From Oscillospiraceae bacterium (GTDB lineage Bacteria > Bacillota > Clostridia > Oscillospirales > Oscillospiraceae): a DNA stretch of 35,574 bases. The translations under genes were made by a program, and so were the position numbers. Positions 1 to 7,742 of this stretch are shown one piece after another; within the stretch, counting starts at the first letter, position 1; the number at the start of each line of letters is the position of its first letter. The DNA lies in NCBI GenBank assembly GCA_017398685.1, contig JAFQFH010000078.1, positions 1-35,574 on the forward strand, given 5' to 3'. Under the pieces are notes generated by a model. That model had not been told where the DNA came from and did not search any database. It was given only the letters and a program-made list of their open reading frames with translations.

Positions 1-59
1 CGAAAAAAAGACTACAATATGGAGTGTATGTGCTCTTTTATTGTACTACGTCGACTTTA

Positions 60-79
60 GGTATACAAGCTTGTATACC
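60..79. promoter_or_regulatory. 20-bp perfect palindrome upstream of ackA
   Basis: GGTATACAAGCTTGTATACC reads the same on both strands and ends 9 bases before the ackA ribosome site. Its TTGTATAC half-sites resemble those bound by GntR-family repressors, although in the Bacillus gluconate operator the halves meet in the opposite order. It lies where a repressor could block transcription or where a small mRNA hairpin could form. No convincing -35/-10 pair could be fixed around it. The operator role is inference. Confidence 0.45.
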
Positions 80-106
80 ACGATTTTAGAAGGAGAGATT
101 GTTATT

Positions 107-1303
107 ATGAAAATCCTGGTAATCAACGCCGGCAGTTCCTCCCTGAAGTATCAGCTGATGGATCCCGAGACCCGTGAGGTTCTGGCCAAGGGTCTTTGCG
201 AGCGCATCGGCATAGACGGTCGCCTCAAGCACACTCCCCTTGTCGGAGACAAGCCCGTTTTCAATTCTGACATTCCCATGCCCACCCACGCTGAGGCAAT
301 TGCAGCCGTTATTGACAAGCTCACCAGCGCTGAGTACGGCGTTGTCAGCTCCATGAGCGAAATCGACGCAGTGGGTCACCGCGTTGTTCACGGCGGTGAG
401 AAGTTTGCGAGCTCCGTCAAGGTAGATGATGCTGTTATGGCAGCTCTTGAGGAGTGCACCCCCTTTGCTCCCCTCCACAATCCCGCAAACATCACCGGCA
501 TCAACGCCTGCAAGGCAGTTATGGGCGATGTTCCCATGGTAGCCGTGTTTGACACTGCATTCCACCAGACCATGCCCAGCAAGGCATATATGTACGCTGT
601 TCCCTATGAATACTACGAAAATGACGGTGTCCGCCGCTACGGCTTCCACGGCACCTCCCACCGCTACGTTTCCTCCCGCTGCGCAGAGCTCATGGGCAAG
701 CCCATTGAAGAGCTGAAGATCATCTCCTGCCATCTGGGCAATGGTTCCTCTCTGGCAGCCATCAAGAACGGCAAGTGTGTTGACACTTCCATGGGCTTCA
801 CTCCCCTGGTCGGTCTTCCCATGGGTACCCGCTGCGGCGACCTTGACCCCGGCGTTATGCAGTACCTGATGGCAAAGTACGATATGGACATCGACAAGAT
901 GCTCAACGTTCTGAACAAGAAGTCCGGCGTACAGGGTATCTCCGGCATCTCCTCCGACTTCCGCGATCTGGAAAAGGGCGCTGCCGAAGGCAATGAGCGC
1001 GCAAAGCTGGCTCTTGAGATGTTCTCCTACTGGGTTGCAAAGGTTGCAGGCTCCTACGCTGCCGCAATGAACGGCGTTGACGCCATCATCTTTACCGCCG
1101 GTGTGGGTGAGAACGGCCCCGACATCCGCAAGGCAGTTCTGGATTACCTTGCATTCCTGGGCATTGAGGTCGATGCTGCTGCCAACGCAAAGCGCGGCGA
1201 GGACATTATGATCTCCACCGCTGACTCCAAGGTCAAGGCCTTTGTTATCCCCACCAACGAAGAACTGGTCATCGCCCGCGACACTGCTGAAATCGTCGGC
1301 TGA
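107..1303 (+). CDS. ackA: Acetate kinase
   Basis: Converts acetyl phosphate plus ADP to acetate plus ATP in the cytoplasm, the last step of the Pta-AckA fermentation route. The 398-residue length is normal for the family. The N-terminal NAGSSSLKY motif, the VGHRVVHGG and [10 protein letters not shown] signatures, HLGNGSS and the C-terminal FTAGVGENG are all present. ATG at 107 is chosen because GAAGGAG lies 11 bases upstream and the protein then begins [12 protein letters not shown] as in homologues. A longer frame opening at TTG 41 runs through the palindrome and ribosome site and is unlikely. The usual partner pta is not in the window. A hairpin terminator follows within 30 bases, so the gene ends its transcript. 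Identification is very secure. Confidence 0.98.
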   Translation: MKILVINAGSSSLKYQLMDPETREVLAKGLCERIGIDGRLKHTPLVGDKPVFNSDIPMPTHAEAIAAVIDKLTSAEYGVVSSMSEIDAVGHRVVHGGEKFASSVKVDDAVMAALEECTPFAPLHNPANITGINACKAVMGDVPMVAVFDTAFHQTMPSKAYMYAVPYEYYENDGVRRYGFHGTSHRYVSSRCAELMGKPIEELKIISCHLGNGSSLAAIKNGKCVDTSMGFTPLVGLPMGTRCGDLDPGVMQYLMAKYDMDIDKMLNVLNKKSGVQGISGISSDFRDLEKGAAEGNERAKLALEMFSYWVAKVAGSYAAAMNGVDAIIFTAGVGENGPDIRKAVLDYLAFLGIEVDAAANAKRGEDIMISTADSKVKAFVIPTNEELVIARDTAEIVG

Positions 1304-1329
1304 GTTTAAAGCACATAATTCATATACCA

Positions 1330-1369
1330 AGCACCCCAATTTCTGTGTTCGGAAATTGGGGTGCTCTTT
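1330..1369 (+). terminator. Rho-independent terminator after ackA
   Basis: A 14-bp stem (AGCACCCCAATTTC with its complement at 1352-1365) and an 8-base loop, followed by a short CTTT tail. It separates ackA from the next gene. The short T tract makes it moderate rather than strong. Confidence 0.75.
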
Positions 1370-1396
1370 CGGGTAAGAGAAGGAATTTGAGGACAA

Positions 1397-2656
1397 ATGG
1401 ATTTTGAGAGATATAAGAAAACCGCCAAAAGCTACGCGGCATATGTATTGATTTTTATAAAATGGCTGAATATCGGGCTGCTGCTTGGTGTACTCGGCGG
1501 GCTTGTGGGTACCGCCTTTTGTTACAGCATCGGTTTTGTGACAGGGCTTCGCGAGGCTAATCCCTTTCTCGTGTGGTTTTTGCCCCTTGGCGGCCTTGTG
1601 ATAGTATTTCTTTATAAAAAGTGCGGCCTGCACCCTACAGACACAAACGGCGTGCTGCTGGCAGTTCACACTCCGGCAAGCATTTCACCCTCTACCGGCC
1701 CGCTTATTTTTGTTGGCTCCACCATAACCCACCTTTTCGGCGGCTCTGCCGGACGTGAGGGTGCCGCCTTGCAGCTTGGAGGCGTGCTGGGCTGGCACAC
1801 AGCGCATCTTCTGAGGCAGCCGGAAAAGGACACCCATGTTGTTGTGATGACCGGTATGAGCGCGGTATTTGCCGCCCTTTTCGGCACACCTATCACAGCT
1901 GCCATCTTTGCAATGGAAGTCGCCAGTGTGGGTATACTGCACTTTTCCGCTATAGTCCCATGCCTGACATCCTCCCTTGTGGCTTCTCATCTGGCTCTCG
2001 CCCTGGGCGTAACGCCGGAGAGCTTTCCTCTTGCGGTGCTTCCCCATGTGGGTACGGGCAACGTGGCAGGTGCTATGCTGGTAGCCGCAGTGTGCGGAGT
2101 GCTGAGCATCATATTTTGCATAGGTCTTAAGAAGGGCCACAAATATGCCAAGAAGCTTTTTCCCGACAGCTACCTGAGAATTGCCGTGGCCGGCATAAGC
2201 ATAAGCATTCTCACCTACATTCTTGGCACCAATGACTATAATGGCGCAGGCATGCACATTGTTGAGCACGCCATCCACGGTCATGCCGAACCCGAGGCTT
2301 TTCTGCTGAAAATCATTTTCACGGTTATTACCATGAGCTGCGGCTACAAAGGCGGCGAGATAGTCCCTGCAATGTTCATTGGCGCCACGGCAGGCTGTGT
2401 AATCGGAGAGCTTATGGGACTGCCTGTGGGCCTTGGGGCAGCGGTCGGACTTGTTTCCATGTTCTGCGGCTCTCTCAATTGCCCCATCAGCGCTATATTT
2501 CTCGGCCTTGAAATTTTCGGTGCGGACAATCTGCATTTCTTTGCCATTGCCGCAGCGGTAAGCTATGTACTCTCAGGCAATTTCGGGCTATATTCCGAGC
2601 AGAAGATAATGTACTCCAAAATCCACCCCGAATTTATAAATAAATATGCCGATTAA
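1397..2656 (+). CDS. CLC-family anion channel/antiporter (fluoride-exporter-like branch)
   Basis: An integral membrane protein of 419 residues with about ten hydrophobic segments and no C-terminal CBS domains. The CLC signature is GGSAGREG at residues 115-122, with the gating glutamate at 121, followed by GGEIVPAMFIGA in the second half. The usual GSGIP chloride-filter motif is not seen at its expected place after KKCGLHP; the sequence there is TDTNGV. The segment from GSTITHLFGGSAGREG resembles the CLC-F fluoride/proton antiporters more than E. coli ClcA. Substrate is therefore uncertain: fluoride or chloride. Start at ATG 1397 follows GAGG by a few bases. No fluoride riboswitch was recognised in the 93-base gap upstream. 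A two-way terminator follows directly. Confidence 0.88.
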   Translation: MDFERYKKTAKSYAAYVLIFIKWLNIGLLLGVLGGLVGTAFCYSIGFVTGLREANPFLVWFLPLGGLVIVFLYKKCGLHPTDTNGVLLAVHTPASISPSTGPLIFVGSTITHLFGGSAGREGAALQLGGVLGWHTAHLLRQPEKDTHVVVMTGMSAVFAALFGTPITAAIFAMEVASVGILHFSAIVPCLTSSLVASHLALALGVTPESFPLAVLPHVGTGNVAGAMLVAAVCGVLSIIFCIGLKKGHKYAKKLFPDSYLRIAVAGISISILTYILGTNDYNGAGMHIVEHAIHGHAEPEAFLLKIIFTVITMSCGYKGGEIVPAMFIGATAGCVIGELMGLPVGLGAAVGLVSMFCGSLNCPISAIFLGLEIFGADNLHFFAIAAAVSYVLSGNFGLYSEQKIMYSKIHPEFINKYAD

Positions 2657-2691
2657 AAAACTGCACCGATCAAAAATCGGTGCAGTTTTTT
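2655..2691. terminator. Bidirectional terminator between convergent genes
   Basis: Stem CTGCACCGAT/ATCGGTGCAG flanked by six As on the left and six Ts on the right, with a 5-base loop. Symmetric A/T tails make it work in both directions, serving the CLC gene (plus) and the small minus-strand gene that ends at 2691. Confidence 0.9.
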
Positions 2692-2945
2692 CAGTCGAGA
2701 AGCTTGCCCAGCTTGGAAAGGCCGGGAATCTTGTCCTTGTCCAGAAGGTCATCCAGATCAAAGTTGTCCGGATCCAGCTTGGTTTTTACGATTTTGACGA
2801 TGGAATTTACCTTTTCATCGGGCAGATCAATGCCAAGAACGTCCTCAATGGCCTTGGCAGGATTTCTGTCAAATTTGGCTTCAAATTCGTCATCGTCCTT
2901 CATTATTTCGATAAGTCTTTTTGCAATGTCCTTGATGTTGTCCAT
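2691..2945 (-). CDS. Small acidic protein resembling an NHLP-type RiPP leader
   Basis: 84 residues with no membrane segment. Residues about 15-45 (DDEFEAKFDRNPAKAIEDVLG, then IDLP) follow the pattern of nitrile-hydratase-like leader peptides: acidic helix, Phe, NP/DP, Ala-rich helix, G-I-x-x-P. The C-terminal half is Asp/Lys/Leu rich (DPDNFDLDDLLDKDKIPG) and lacks the Cys/Ser/Thr density expected of a modified core. No modifying enzyme, protease or dedicated exporter lies beside it, so it may be a free-standing protein sharing only the leader fold. AAGGAG sits about 8 bases before the ATG, and TATAAT lies at 2987-2992 on the minus strand. It appears monocistronic. Function unknown. Confidence 0.72.
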   Translation of the reverse strand: MDNIKDIAKRLIEIMKDDDEFEAKFDRNPAKAIEDVLGIDLPDEKVNSIVKIVKTKLDPDNFDLDDLLDKDKIPGLSKLGKLLD

Positions 2946-3021
2946 AATACAGCTCCTTAAATTTATTTTTCGAACACCGTATTTATATTATACATCATTT
3001 CATGCAAAATACCACAACAAA

Positions 3022-5271
3022 TTATACTCTGTCAAAACCAATGACTATCTTGAAAAGGTCCCCGTCTATGCTAAGCTCAAAAACACCCTTGCAGGCTTCA
3101 ACATAGCTTTTGGCTATAGCAAGCCCAAGTCCGCTGCCGTCAGTGCTTCTGGACTCATCCCCCCGGACAAAGCGGCCCACTATCTCGTCTGTGTCAAAGT
3201 CCATATAGTATGATGCAATGTTTTTAAACTCCATACTGGCCTTGCCGTGCTTATCAGCAAGAGAGATAAACACCCGTGTCCCGCTCAGGCTGTATTTGAG
3301 AATATTACCGATTAAATTACCAATGGCACGGGACATTTTTTTGCCGTCAGCATTGACATAGATATCTTTTTCAAGCTTCACAACAAAGTCAAGACCGCTG
3401 TTTTTTATTTCCTTTTCATATTCAGCAAGAGTCTGTTCTATAAGCAAGGCAGCATCAAGTCTTTCAAAGGCTATTGTCTCACTGCCACTTTGTACTTTGG
3501 ATATGTCGAAGAGGTCCTGAGTCAGTCTCTTAAGTTTATCACTCTTTCCGGCAATGATGGAGATATAGTCTGCGGCCTCCTCGGGCAAGCCCTCCACCTT
3601 TGACAAAAGCTCGGTGTAGCTTATGATGGAAGTCAGAGGTGTTTTCAGGTCGTGGGAGACGTTGGTGATAAGCTCGGTTTTGAGTTTTTCCGCTTTCAGC
3701 TTTGCCGCAACGGACTCGTCCAGACCCTTCGCTATGTGGTTTATGTCGTCGGCAAGCTCCTTAAGGTCTGCACTGTAAGGTGTGGAGATTTTATAACTGA
3801 GCTTGCCGCCTTTTATTTCTTTTGTGCCCTTGCGTATCTCGTCCATGTCCTTGGCGCGCTTTATGAGAGCATACACAGCTGCGGCAAATATGACGATGGC
3901 AAATAGCAGGAAGATGGGCGCATCGGGCGTAAATGTGCCGCAAAGCCACAAAAGAAAGCTGAACACTGATAATCCACCCAGGAGCCATCGTCCTGTTTTC
4001 TTTGCCATTATTGAGCGCGTTTCAGTTATAAGCTCTTTCCATGTGCGGGCAAAAAATCTCCAGACGGTTCTCAAAGCGCGGAAAAGCCGGAAAATAACTG
4101 CTTTGGCGATACGCCATGCAAAGGCGATAAATATGCAGCAAACGCTGTCCTTTAAAAATCTGCCCTGCCTGAGTTTTCGGACAAGCATCAAAAGAGAGCT
4201 TACTGTGATAAGCATACCCAACCCCGCCGCAACGAAAATCAAAGGCTCTGAGATATACTGTGGAATGGCCCCGTAATATGTCCCCAATGAACTTTCAATA
4301 AGAACGGCACAAAGTGCCACTGCGCCAATTGAGCCGCCAAGCATCAAGGCGAGATAAATCTCAGTCCAGAGCTTGTCCATGGCTGAGCGCTTTATTTCAC
4401 CGGCGCTATTCTTTCCGGCGGCGGCAACAAGGTATATTATCAGAAGAACTATACCGCCAAGGAGCACCAGAAGTCTCTCGTAACAGCGGCGTACAACAGC
4501 TTCCTGCCCCTGCCATATCTCTTTCATCTGCTGTGCATACTCATCCTTTATGGCAGAGCAGACAACTATACTGTCGCTGCCGTATAAATGATCTGAGCCA
4601 AAGTGGGAATAAAGGCTCCTAGTGCTGCCCCTGTAGCCTGAGGACTCATAGCTGCACTCCCCGTCAGAGCGCCTTTCAGCCAGATAATAAAAACGGCTGT
4701 CCATAAGGTCTTTTTCACTTTTTGCATCACAGTTGGTGAAGACCGCGTCATTTATCCTGACGTAATATTCCAGTCCCTCAGAGTTCTCTATAGCGGAAAA
4801 ATACTCATGGACATATTCATATACGTTCATATCGACTGCCTCGGCTTCCGCCGGCGTCGGCGAAGGCGTGGGCGGGGCAGATATCGGAGCCACCGTCGGC
4901 TGCGGCCTTGATACAGCCTGAGCCTGCGAAGAAGCTGTAGGCTCGGGTGTCACTATCTTCGGCGAGGGTGTGAGCGTAGGCGCCGGAGTTGACTCCATGT
5001 ATATTATTTCCCCGGTGGGCTGATAAATGTGTACGCTACCGATATCTGTCTCTCTGTATGCGGATACAAGAAGCTGCAACGGTGTATTGAGCAGGCCGGA
5101 AACCGTGGATGAGCTTTCAAAGTCTTTTTTGAAGTCATAAACGCTGTACTCACTGTCGGAAATATACTCATTCACAGCTGTGTACAACTCATACACGAAG
5201 GCCAGCGTCAGCGCCAGCAGCAACAGCCACGCTATTGCTTTTGTGACTTTAGAGTAAAATAATCTTTTCAT
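3022..5271 (-). CDS. Multi-pass membrane sensor histidine kinase
   Basis: Phosphorylates the response regulator encoded just upstream. Of 749 residues, an N-terminal membrane segment precedes an extracellular region that contains a Pro/Thr/Ser-rich linker (about residues 90-145) and is followed by several more hydrophobic segments. The cytoplasmic part has a HAMP-like linker, a HisKA domain with NVSHDLKTPLTS (phospho-acceptor His540), an N-box NLIGNILKYS and the G2 box GSGLGL. The G1 box (DxGxG) is not obvious; the equivalent stretch reads FKNIASYYMDFDTDEIVGRF, a variant also found in some clostridial kinases. ATG 5271 is preferred because GAGGTG lies 7 bases upstream; an earlier ATG at 5289 would overlap the regulator and lacks a site. 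The stimulus is unknown. Confidence 0.92.
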   Translation of the reverse strand: MKRLFYSKVTKAIAWLLLLALTLAFVYELYTAVNEYISDSEYSVYDFKKDFESSSTVSGLLNTPLQLLVSAYRETDIGSVHIYQPTGEIIYMESTPAPTLTPSPKIVTPEPTASSQAQAVSRPQPTVAPISAPPTPSPTPAEAEAVDMNVYEYVHEYFSAIENSEGLEYYVRINDAVFTNCDAKSEKDLMDSRFYYLAERRSDGECSYESSGYRGSTRSLYSHFGSDHLYGSDSIVVCSAIKDEYAQQMKEIWQGQEAVVRRCYERLLVLLGGIVLLIIYLVAAAGKNSAGEIKRSAMDKLWTEIYLALMLGGSIGAVALCAVLIESSLGTYYGAIPQYISEPLIFVAAGLGMLITVSSLLMLVRKLRQGRFLKDSVCCIFIAFAWRIAKAVIFRLFRALRTVWRFFARTWKELITETRSIMAKKTGRWLLGGLSVFSFLLWLCGTFTPDAPIFLLFAIVIFAAAVYALIKRAKDMDEIRKGTKEIKGGKLSYKISTPYSADLKELADDINHIAKGLDESVAAKLKAEKLKTELITNVSHDLKTPLTSIISYTELLSKVEGLPEEAADYISIIAGKSDKLKRLTQDLFDISKVQSGSETIAFERLDAALLIEQTLAEYEKEIKNSGLDFVVKLEKDIYVNADGKKMSRAIGNLIGNILKYSLSGTRVFISLADKHGKASMEFKNIASYYMDFDTDEIVGRFVRGDESRSTDGSGLGLAIAKSYVEACKGVFELSIDGDLFKIVIGFDRV

Positions 5272-5281
5272 GGTTTTCACC

Positions 5282-5962
5282 TCAGTCAAGTTTATAGCCT
5301 ATGCCCCAGACAACTTTCAGATATCGGGGTTCCTTTGGGTTTATCTCAATCTTTTCACGGATATGCCGCACATGAACGGCGATGGTATTGTCACCCACCA
5401 CGCTCTCCTCGTTCCAGACCTTGCGGTATATTTCGTCAGCAGACAGAACCCTGCCTTTGTTTTTTGCAAGCAGTTCAAGAATTTTATACTCTATAGGCGT
5501 AAGCCTCACCTTCTCGCCGTCAAGCTTTACGGTTTTGCTTTCAGTATCTATGGCAAGACCGCCTGTGACAATATAATTCTTTTCTTTTTCAATGGAGCCA
5601 AGGCTTGTATAGCGACGAAGCTGGGAGCGTACCCTGGCCACAAGCTCAGAAGGATTGAAGGGCTTTGTAACATAGTCATCCGCTCCGGCCGTAAGCCCAA
5701 GAATTTTGTCTGCATCTTCTGACTTGGCGGAAAGCAGAATGACAGGTATATTTCGGGACTGCCGAAGCTTCATAAGCGTTTTTATCCCGTCAAGCTGCGG
5801 CATCATTATATCCAGTATCATAAGATGTACAGTGTTTTCATTCAGCTTTTCCAGCGCCTCAAGCCCGTTAAATGCTTTCAGCACACTGTATCCCTCCGCC
5901 GAGAGGAATAGGGATATACTCTCCACTATGTCCCTGTCATCATCGACCACCAGTATCCTCAT
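5282..5962 (-). CDS. OmpR/PhoB-family response regulator
   Basis: 226 residues. The receiver domain has the acidic pair D7-D8-D9, phospho-acceptor D51 (LILDIMMP), T/S at 78 and K100 (TKPF). The C-terminal winged helix (about 130-226) contains LTPIEYKILELLAKNKGRV and HVRHIREKIE, the DNA-recognition region typical of this family. GAGGTG lies 9 bases before the ATG. The kinase starts 10 bases after the stop codon, so the two are one operon. Two copies of TTTCTTAAGA upstream (5995-6004 and 6028-6037) are candidate autoregulatory sites. Target genes cannot be read from the sequence. Confidence 0.95.
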   Translation of the reverse strand: MRILVVDDDRDIVESISLFLSAEGYSVLKAFNGLEALEKLNENTVHLMILDIMMPQLDGIKTLMKLRQSRNIPVILLSAKSEDADKILGLTAGADDYVTKPFNPSELVARVRSQLRRYTSLGSIEKEKNYIVTGGLAIDTESKTVKLDGEKVRLTPIEYKILELLAKNKGRVLSADEIYRKVWNEESVVGDNTIAVHVRHIREKIEINPKEPRYLKVVWGIGYKLD

Positions 5963-5981
5963 GCTTTTTCACCTCGTTTTT

Positions 5982-6037
5982 ATAATACACCATATTTCTT
6001 AAGATTTGTGGAAGAATATTATTAATTTTTCTTAAGA
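5982..6037 (-). promoter_or_regulatory. Promoter region with TTTCTTAAGA direct repeats
   Basis: TTTCTTAAGA occurs at 5995-6004 and 6028-6037, 33 bases apart (about three helical turns). The second extends to a 12-bp palindrome. They lie around the likely -35 region of the regulator-kinase operon, with a minus-strand -10-like TATTAT at 5982-5987. OmpR-type regulators bind direct repeats, so these may be autoregulatory sites. This is inference. Confidence 0.4.
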
Positions 6038-6058
6038 AAGAACTGTGTGTAAATTTCA

Positions 6059-6094
6059 AAGAGCTGCCGCAGCCTGATTGCCGCGACAGCTCTT
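6059..6094 (-). terminator. Terminator after ferritin
   Basis: AAGAGCTG pairs with CAGCTCTT, and CGC/GCG extends the stem past one mismatch. On the minus strand it is followed by TTTGAAATTT. It sits 33 bases after the ferritin stop codon. Confidence 0.65.
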
Positions 6095-6126
6095 ATATTA
6101 TTCATATCCAAACTTCCTACGGTGCA

Positions 6127-6636
6127 TCAAAGAGTGAGAGAGGGCGCTGTATACACTCTTGCCGCATACTCCTGGTCAAGCAGGTAAAGTCCCTTGGGAT
6201 CCTGTCCGAAGAGTTTATAACGGTTGATCATGCTGTCAGCATTGTCCTCTTCCTCCATCTGCTCATCCACAAACCAGTCAAGAAACTTCATTGTGCGGTA
6301 GTCCTTTGCCTGATGTGCTTCATGGTAGATATTGTTGATAAGCTCTGTGACATAACGCTCATGCTCGGCTGCTATAAGGAGAGGATCAAGCACGGACTCA
6401 AAACTTTTGTCAGGCTTGGCGATAGCGTCAAGACTTACATCAAGTCCGTTATTCTGAAGATACTTCATGAAAAGCAGTGCATGATCACGCTCTTCCTGAG
6501 CCTGGATCATGTAGTAGTTTGAGTATCCGTCAAGATCAAGCTTATCGTAGTATATTGCCATGTCAAGATAGAGATAGGCAGAATAAAACTCCTTGTTGAT
6601 TTGCTCGTTCAAAAGGGCAGCAACTTTATCGTTCAT
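6127..6636 (-). CDS. ftn: Ferritin (non-haem, FtnA-like)
   Basis: A 169-residue four-helix-bundle iron-storage protein that oxidises Fe(II) and stores ferric mineral in a 24-mer shell. Ferroxidase ligands are visible: E16 in NKEFYSAYLYL, and E49 with H52 in QAQEERDHALLFMKYL, plus a later Glu in EHERYVTEL and the DEQMEEE segment near the C terminus. ATG 6636 is used because AAGGAG lies 8 bases upstream; a GTG 18 bases earlier would include the ribosome site itself. The PerR/Fur-like gene ends 19 bases upstream, so both share a transcript, linking iron storage to metal or peroxide sensing. Confidence 0.96.
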   Translation of the reverse strand: MNDKVAALLNEQINKEFYSAYLYLDMAIYYDKLDLDGYSNYYMIQAQEERDHALLFMKYLQNNGLDVSLDAIAKPDKSFESVLDPLLIAAEHERYVTELINNIYHEAHQAKDYRTMKFLDWFVDEQMEEEDNADSMINRYKLFGQDPKGLYLLDQEYAARVYTAPSLTL

Positions 6637-6655
6637 AATTTTTCTCCTTTTCACA

Positions 6656-7057
6656 TCAATTATTCAACTTATTTTTACAAACATTGCAAACACCATTAAA
6701 GGAAAGTACATATGATTCTGCAACACAACCGGTATTGTCAGAAATCTGGTTAAAAAGTGGCTTAATCATCTCGGGGAAATCCACATCAATCACACGACCG
6801 CAATTATTACAGACAAAGTGAGCATGAGGCTCCGTGTGCGCGTCATAACGCTCCTGCCCGGCCACATGGGCAACACGGCTGACAAGACCGTCTTCCACAA
6901 GAACGGACAGATTGCGATACACAGTTCCAAGACTGAGTTCTGGGATTTCAGGCTTAAGCGCGGCATACAGCATTTCAGCTGTAGGATGCTCTCTGGTTGA
7001 AGAAAGAGCATGCAATATGGCAGTTCTCTTTTTGCTGTTTTTACGTTTTTGTTCCAT
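6656..7057 (-). CDS. perR: Fur-family metalloregulator, PerR-like
   Basis: A DNA-binding repressor that uses a regulatory metal to sense iron or peroxide. The 133 residues contain the winged helix with SLGTVYRNLSVLVEDG, the metal-site stretch HAHFVCNNCGRVIDVDFP and a second structural-zinc pair CNVC near the C terminus, matching the CxxC...CxxC layout of PerR. PerR versus Fur cannot be settled without the metal-ligand comparison. ATG 7057 is preferred since GGAGGTG lies directly upstream; the ATG at 7069 would place the ribosome site inside the gene. It leads the two-gene operon with ferritin, and an imperfect operator overlaps its promoter. Confidence 0.9.
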   Translation of the reverse strand: MEQKRKNSKKRTAILHALSSTREHPTAEMLYAALKPEIPELSLGTVYRNLSVLVEDGLVSRVAHVAGQERYDAHTEPHAHFVCNNCGRVIDVDFPEMIKPLFNQISDNTGCVAESYVLSFNGVCNVCKNKLNN

Positions 7058-7067
7058 CTGCACCTCC

Positions 7068-7096
7068 ATAACAATAATAATTCTTACTATCGTTAT
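7068..7096. promoter_or_regulatory. Candidate PerR/Fur operator
   Basis: A 29-bp imperfect palindrome (ATAAC...GTTAT ends, 22 of 29 positions symmetric). Its central 15 bases (7075-7089, TAATAATTCTTACTA) match 10 of 14 fixed positions of the Bacillus Per box TTATAATnATTATAA. It lies at the expected transcription start of the regulator-ferritin operon, which suggests autoregulation. Confidence 0.5.
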
Positions 7097-7123
7097 GCTA
7101 CCATAAGTTTATGCATTTGTAAA
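7095..7123 (-). promoter_or_regulatory. Promoter of perR-ferritin operon
   Basis: On the minus strand TTTACA (7118-7123) and TAGCAT (7095-7100) are 17 bases apart. The candidate operator starts immediately downstream and overlaps the -10 box. Confidence 0.5.
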
Positions 7124-7162
7124 GAAAAATATCCGGAAAATCATAAAATTGATTTTCCGGAT
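7121..7162 (-). terminator. Terminator of the VanZ-to-HAD operon
   Basis: A 12-bp stem ATCCGGAAAATC/GATTTTCCGGAT (7131-7142 with 7151-7162) followed on the minus strand by ATTTTTCTTT. It begins 5 bases after the HAD gene stop codon. Confidence 0.85.
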
Positions 7163-7166
7163 TTTC

Positions 7167-7739
7167 TTATTTCAAATATTCCTCAGGCCATGGGCTGAGA
7201 CTGCCTTTGTTAACCATATACGCCCTGTCGGCAATTTTAGCCATAGGTGAATCCGTCAGAGAATCGGAATAAAACTCTTCCGTGTGAGCGCCCGGATATT
7301 CCTCGTAAAAACGGCGCACTTTCTCCTCGTCGTGACAGTTCTCACCTGGTATCTTACCGGTGGTTTTATCCATGGGAGTAGCTATCAGAGCAAGACCCAG
7401 TTCGCGCATGATCGGCTTCAGGAGAAATTCGGGAGATGCGGAAATGACAAGATCATCGGCCCTCCGCCGCTCCAGATACCAGTCACCTATTCCCTGCTTC
7501 TTTTCCTGCCAAAAGCATTCAACCAGACTATCCACATCCTCCAGATTGCAAAGGAAAGAAAAAACCTGCTCTTTAAGTTCCTTGGTTTCTATCCTTTTTG
7601 CAGCGTACAAAAGAGCTTTTATCAAAGTACGCGGAAGTGTTGGAATAACAGCGCCGGGTCTACGCAAAAAGCACCACTTGAAAAAATCAGCAGAGCTGTC
7701 GTTTATGTAGATGGTTTTATCAAAATCGTAAGTGTTCAT
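7167..7739 (-). CDS. HAD-superfamily phosphatase (subclass IB-like)
   Basis: 190 residues. Motif I is DFDKT with nucleophile D5 and acid/base D7; motif II is ISASPEF; the lysine motif and motif IV (SDSLTDSP) follow. The all-helical cap inserted after motif I matches phosphoserine-phosphatase-like HAD proteins, which hydrolyse small phosphomonoesters; the substrate cannot be told. It starts 3 bases after the nitroreductase stop and has no clear ribosome site of its own, suggesting translational coupling. It is the last gene of the operon, followed at once by a terminator. Confidence 0.85.
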   Translation of the reverse strand: MNTYDFDKTIYINDSSADFFKWCFLRRPGAVIPTLPRTLIKALLYAAKRIETKELKEQVFSFLCNLEDVDSLVECFWQEKKQGIGDWYLERRRADDLVISASPEFLLKPIMRELGLALIATPMDKTTGKIPGENCHDEEKVRRFYEEYPGAHTEEFYSDSLTDSPMAKIADRAYMVNKGSLSPWPEEYLK

Positions 7740-7742
7740 TTA

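Noticed and set aside
1304-1396. Fluoride riboswitch ahead of the CLC gene
   Set aside because: The gap is mostly the ackA terminator, and no fluoride-aptamer core could be recognised.
86-1669. 527-codon open frame antisense to ackA
   Set aside because: It mirrors the codon bias of ackA, has no ribosome site or recognisable domain, and runs through the ackA terminator into the CLC gene. Treated as a shadow.
1685-2536. 283-codon frame antisense to the CLC gene
   Set aside because: His/Gly/Cys-rich low-quality translation, no start site support, fully inside a well-identified gene.
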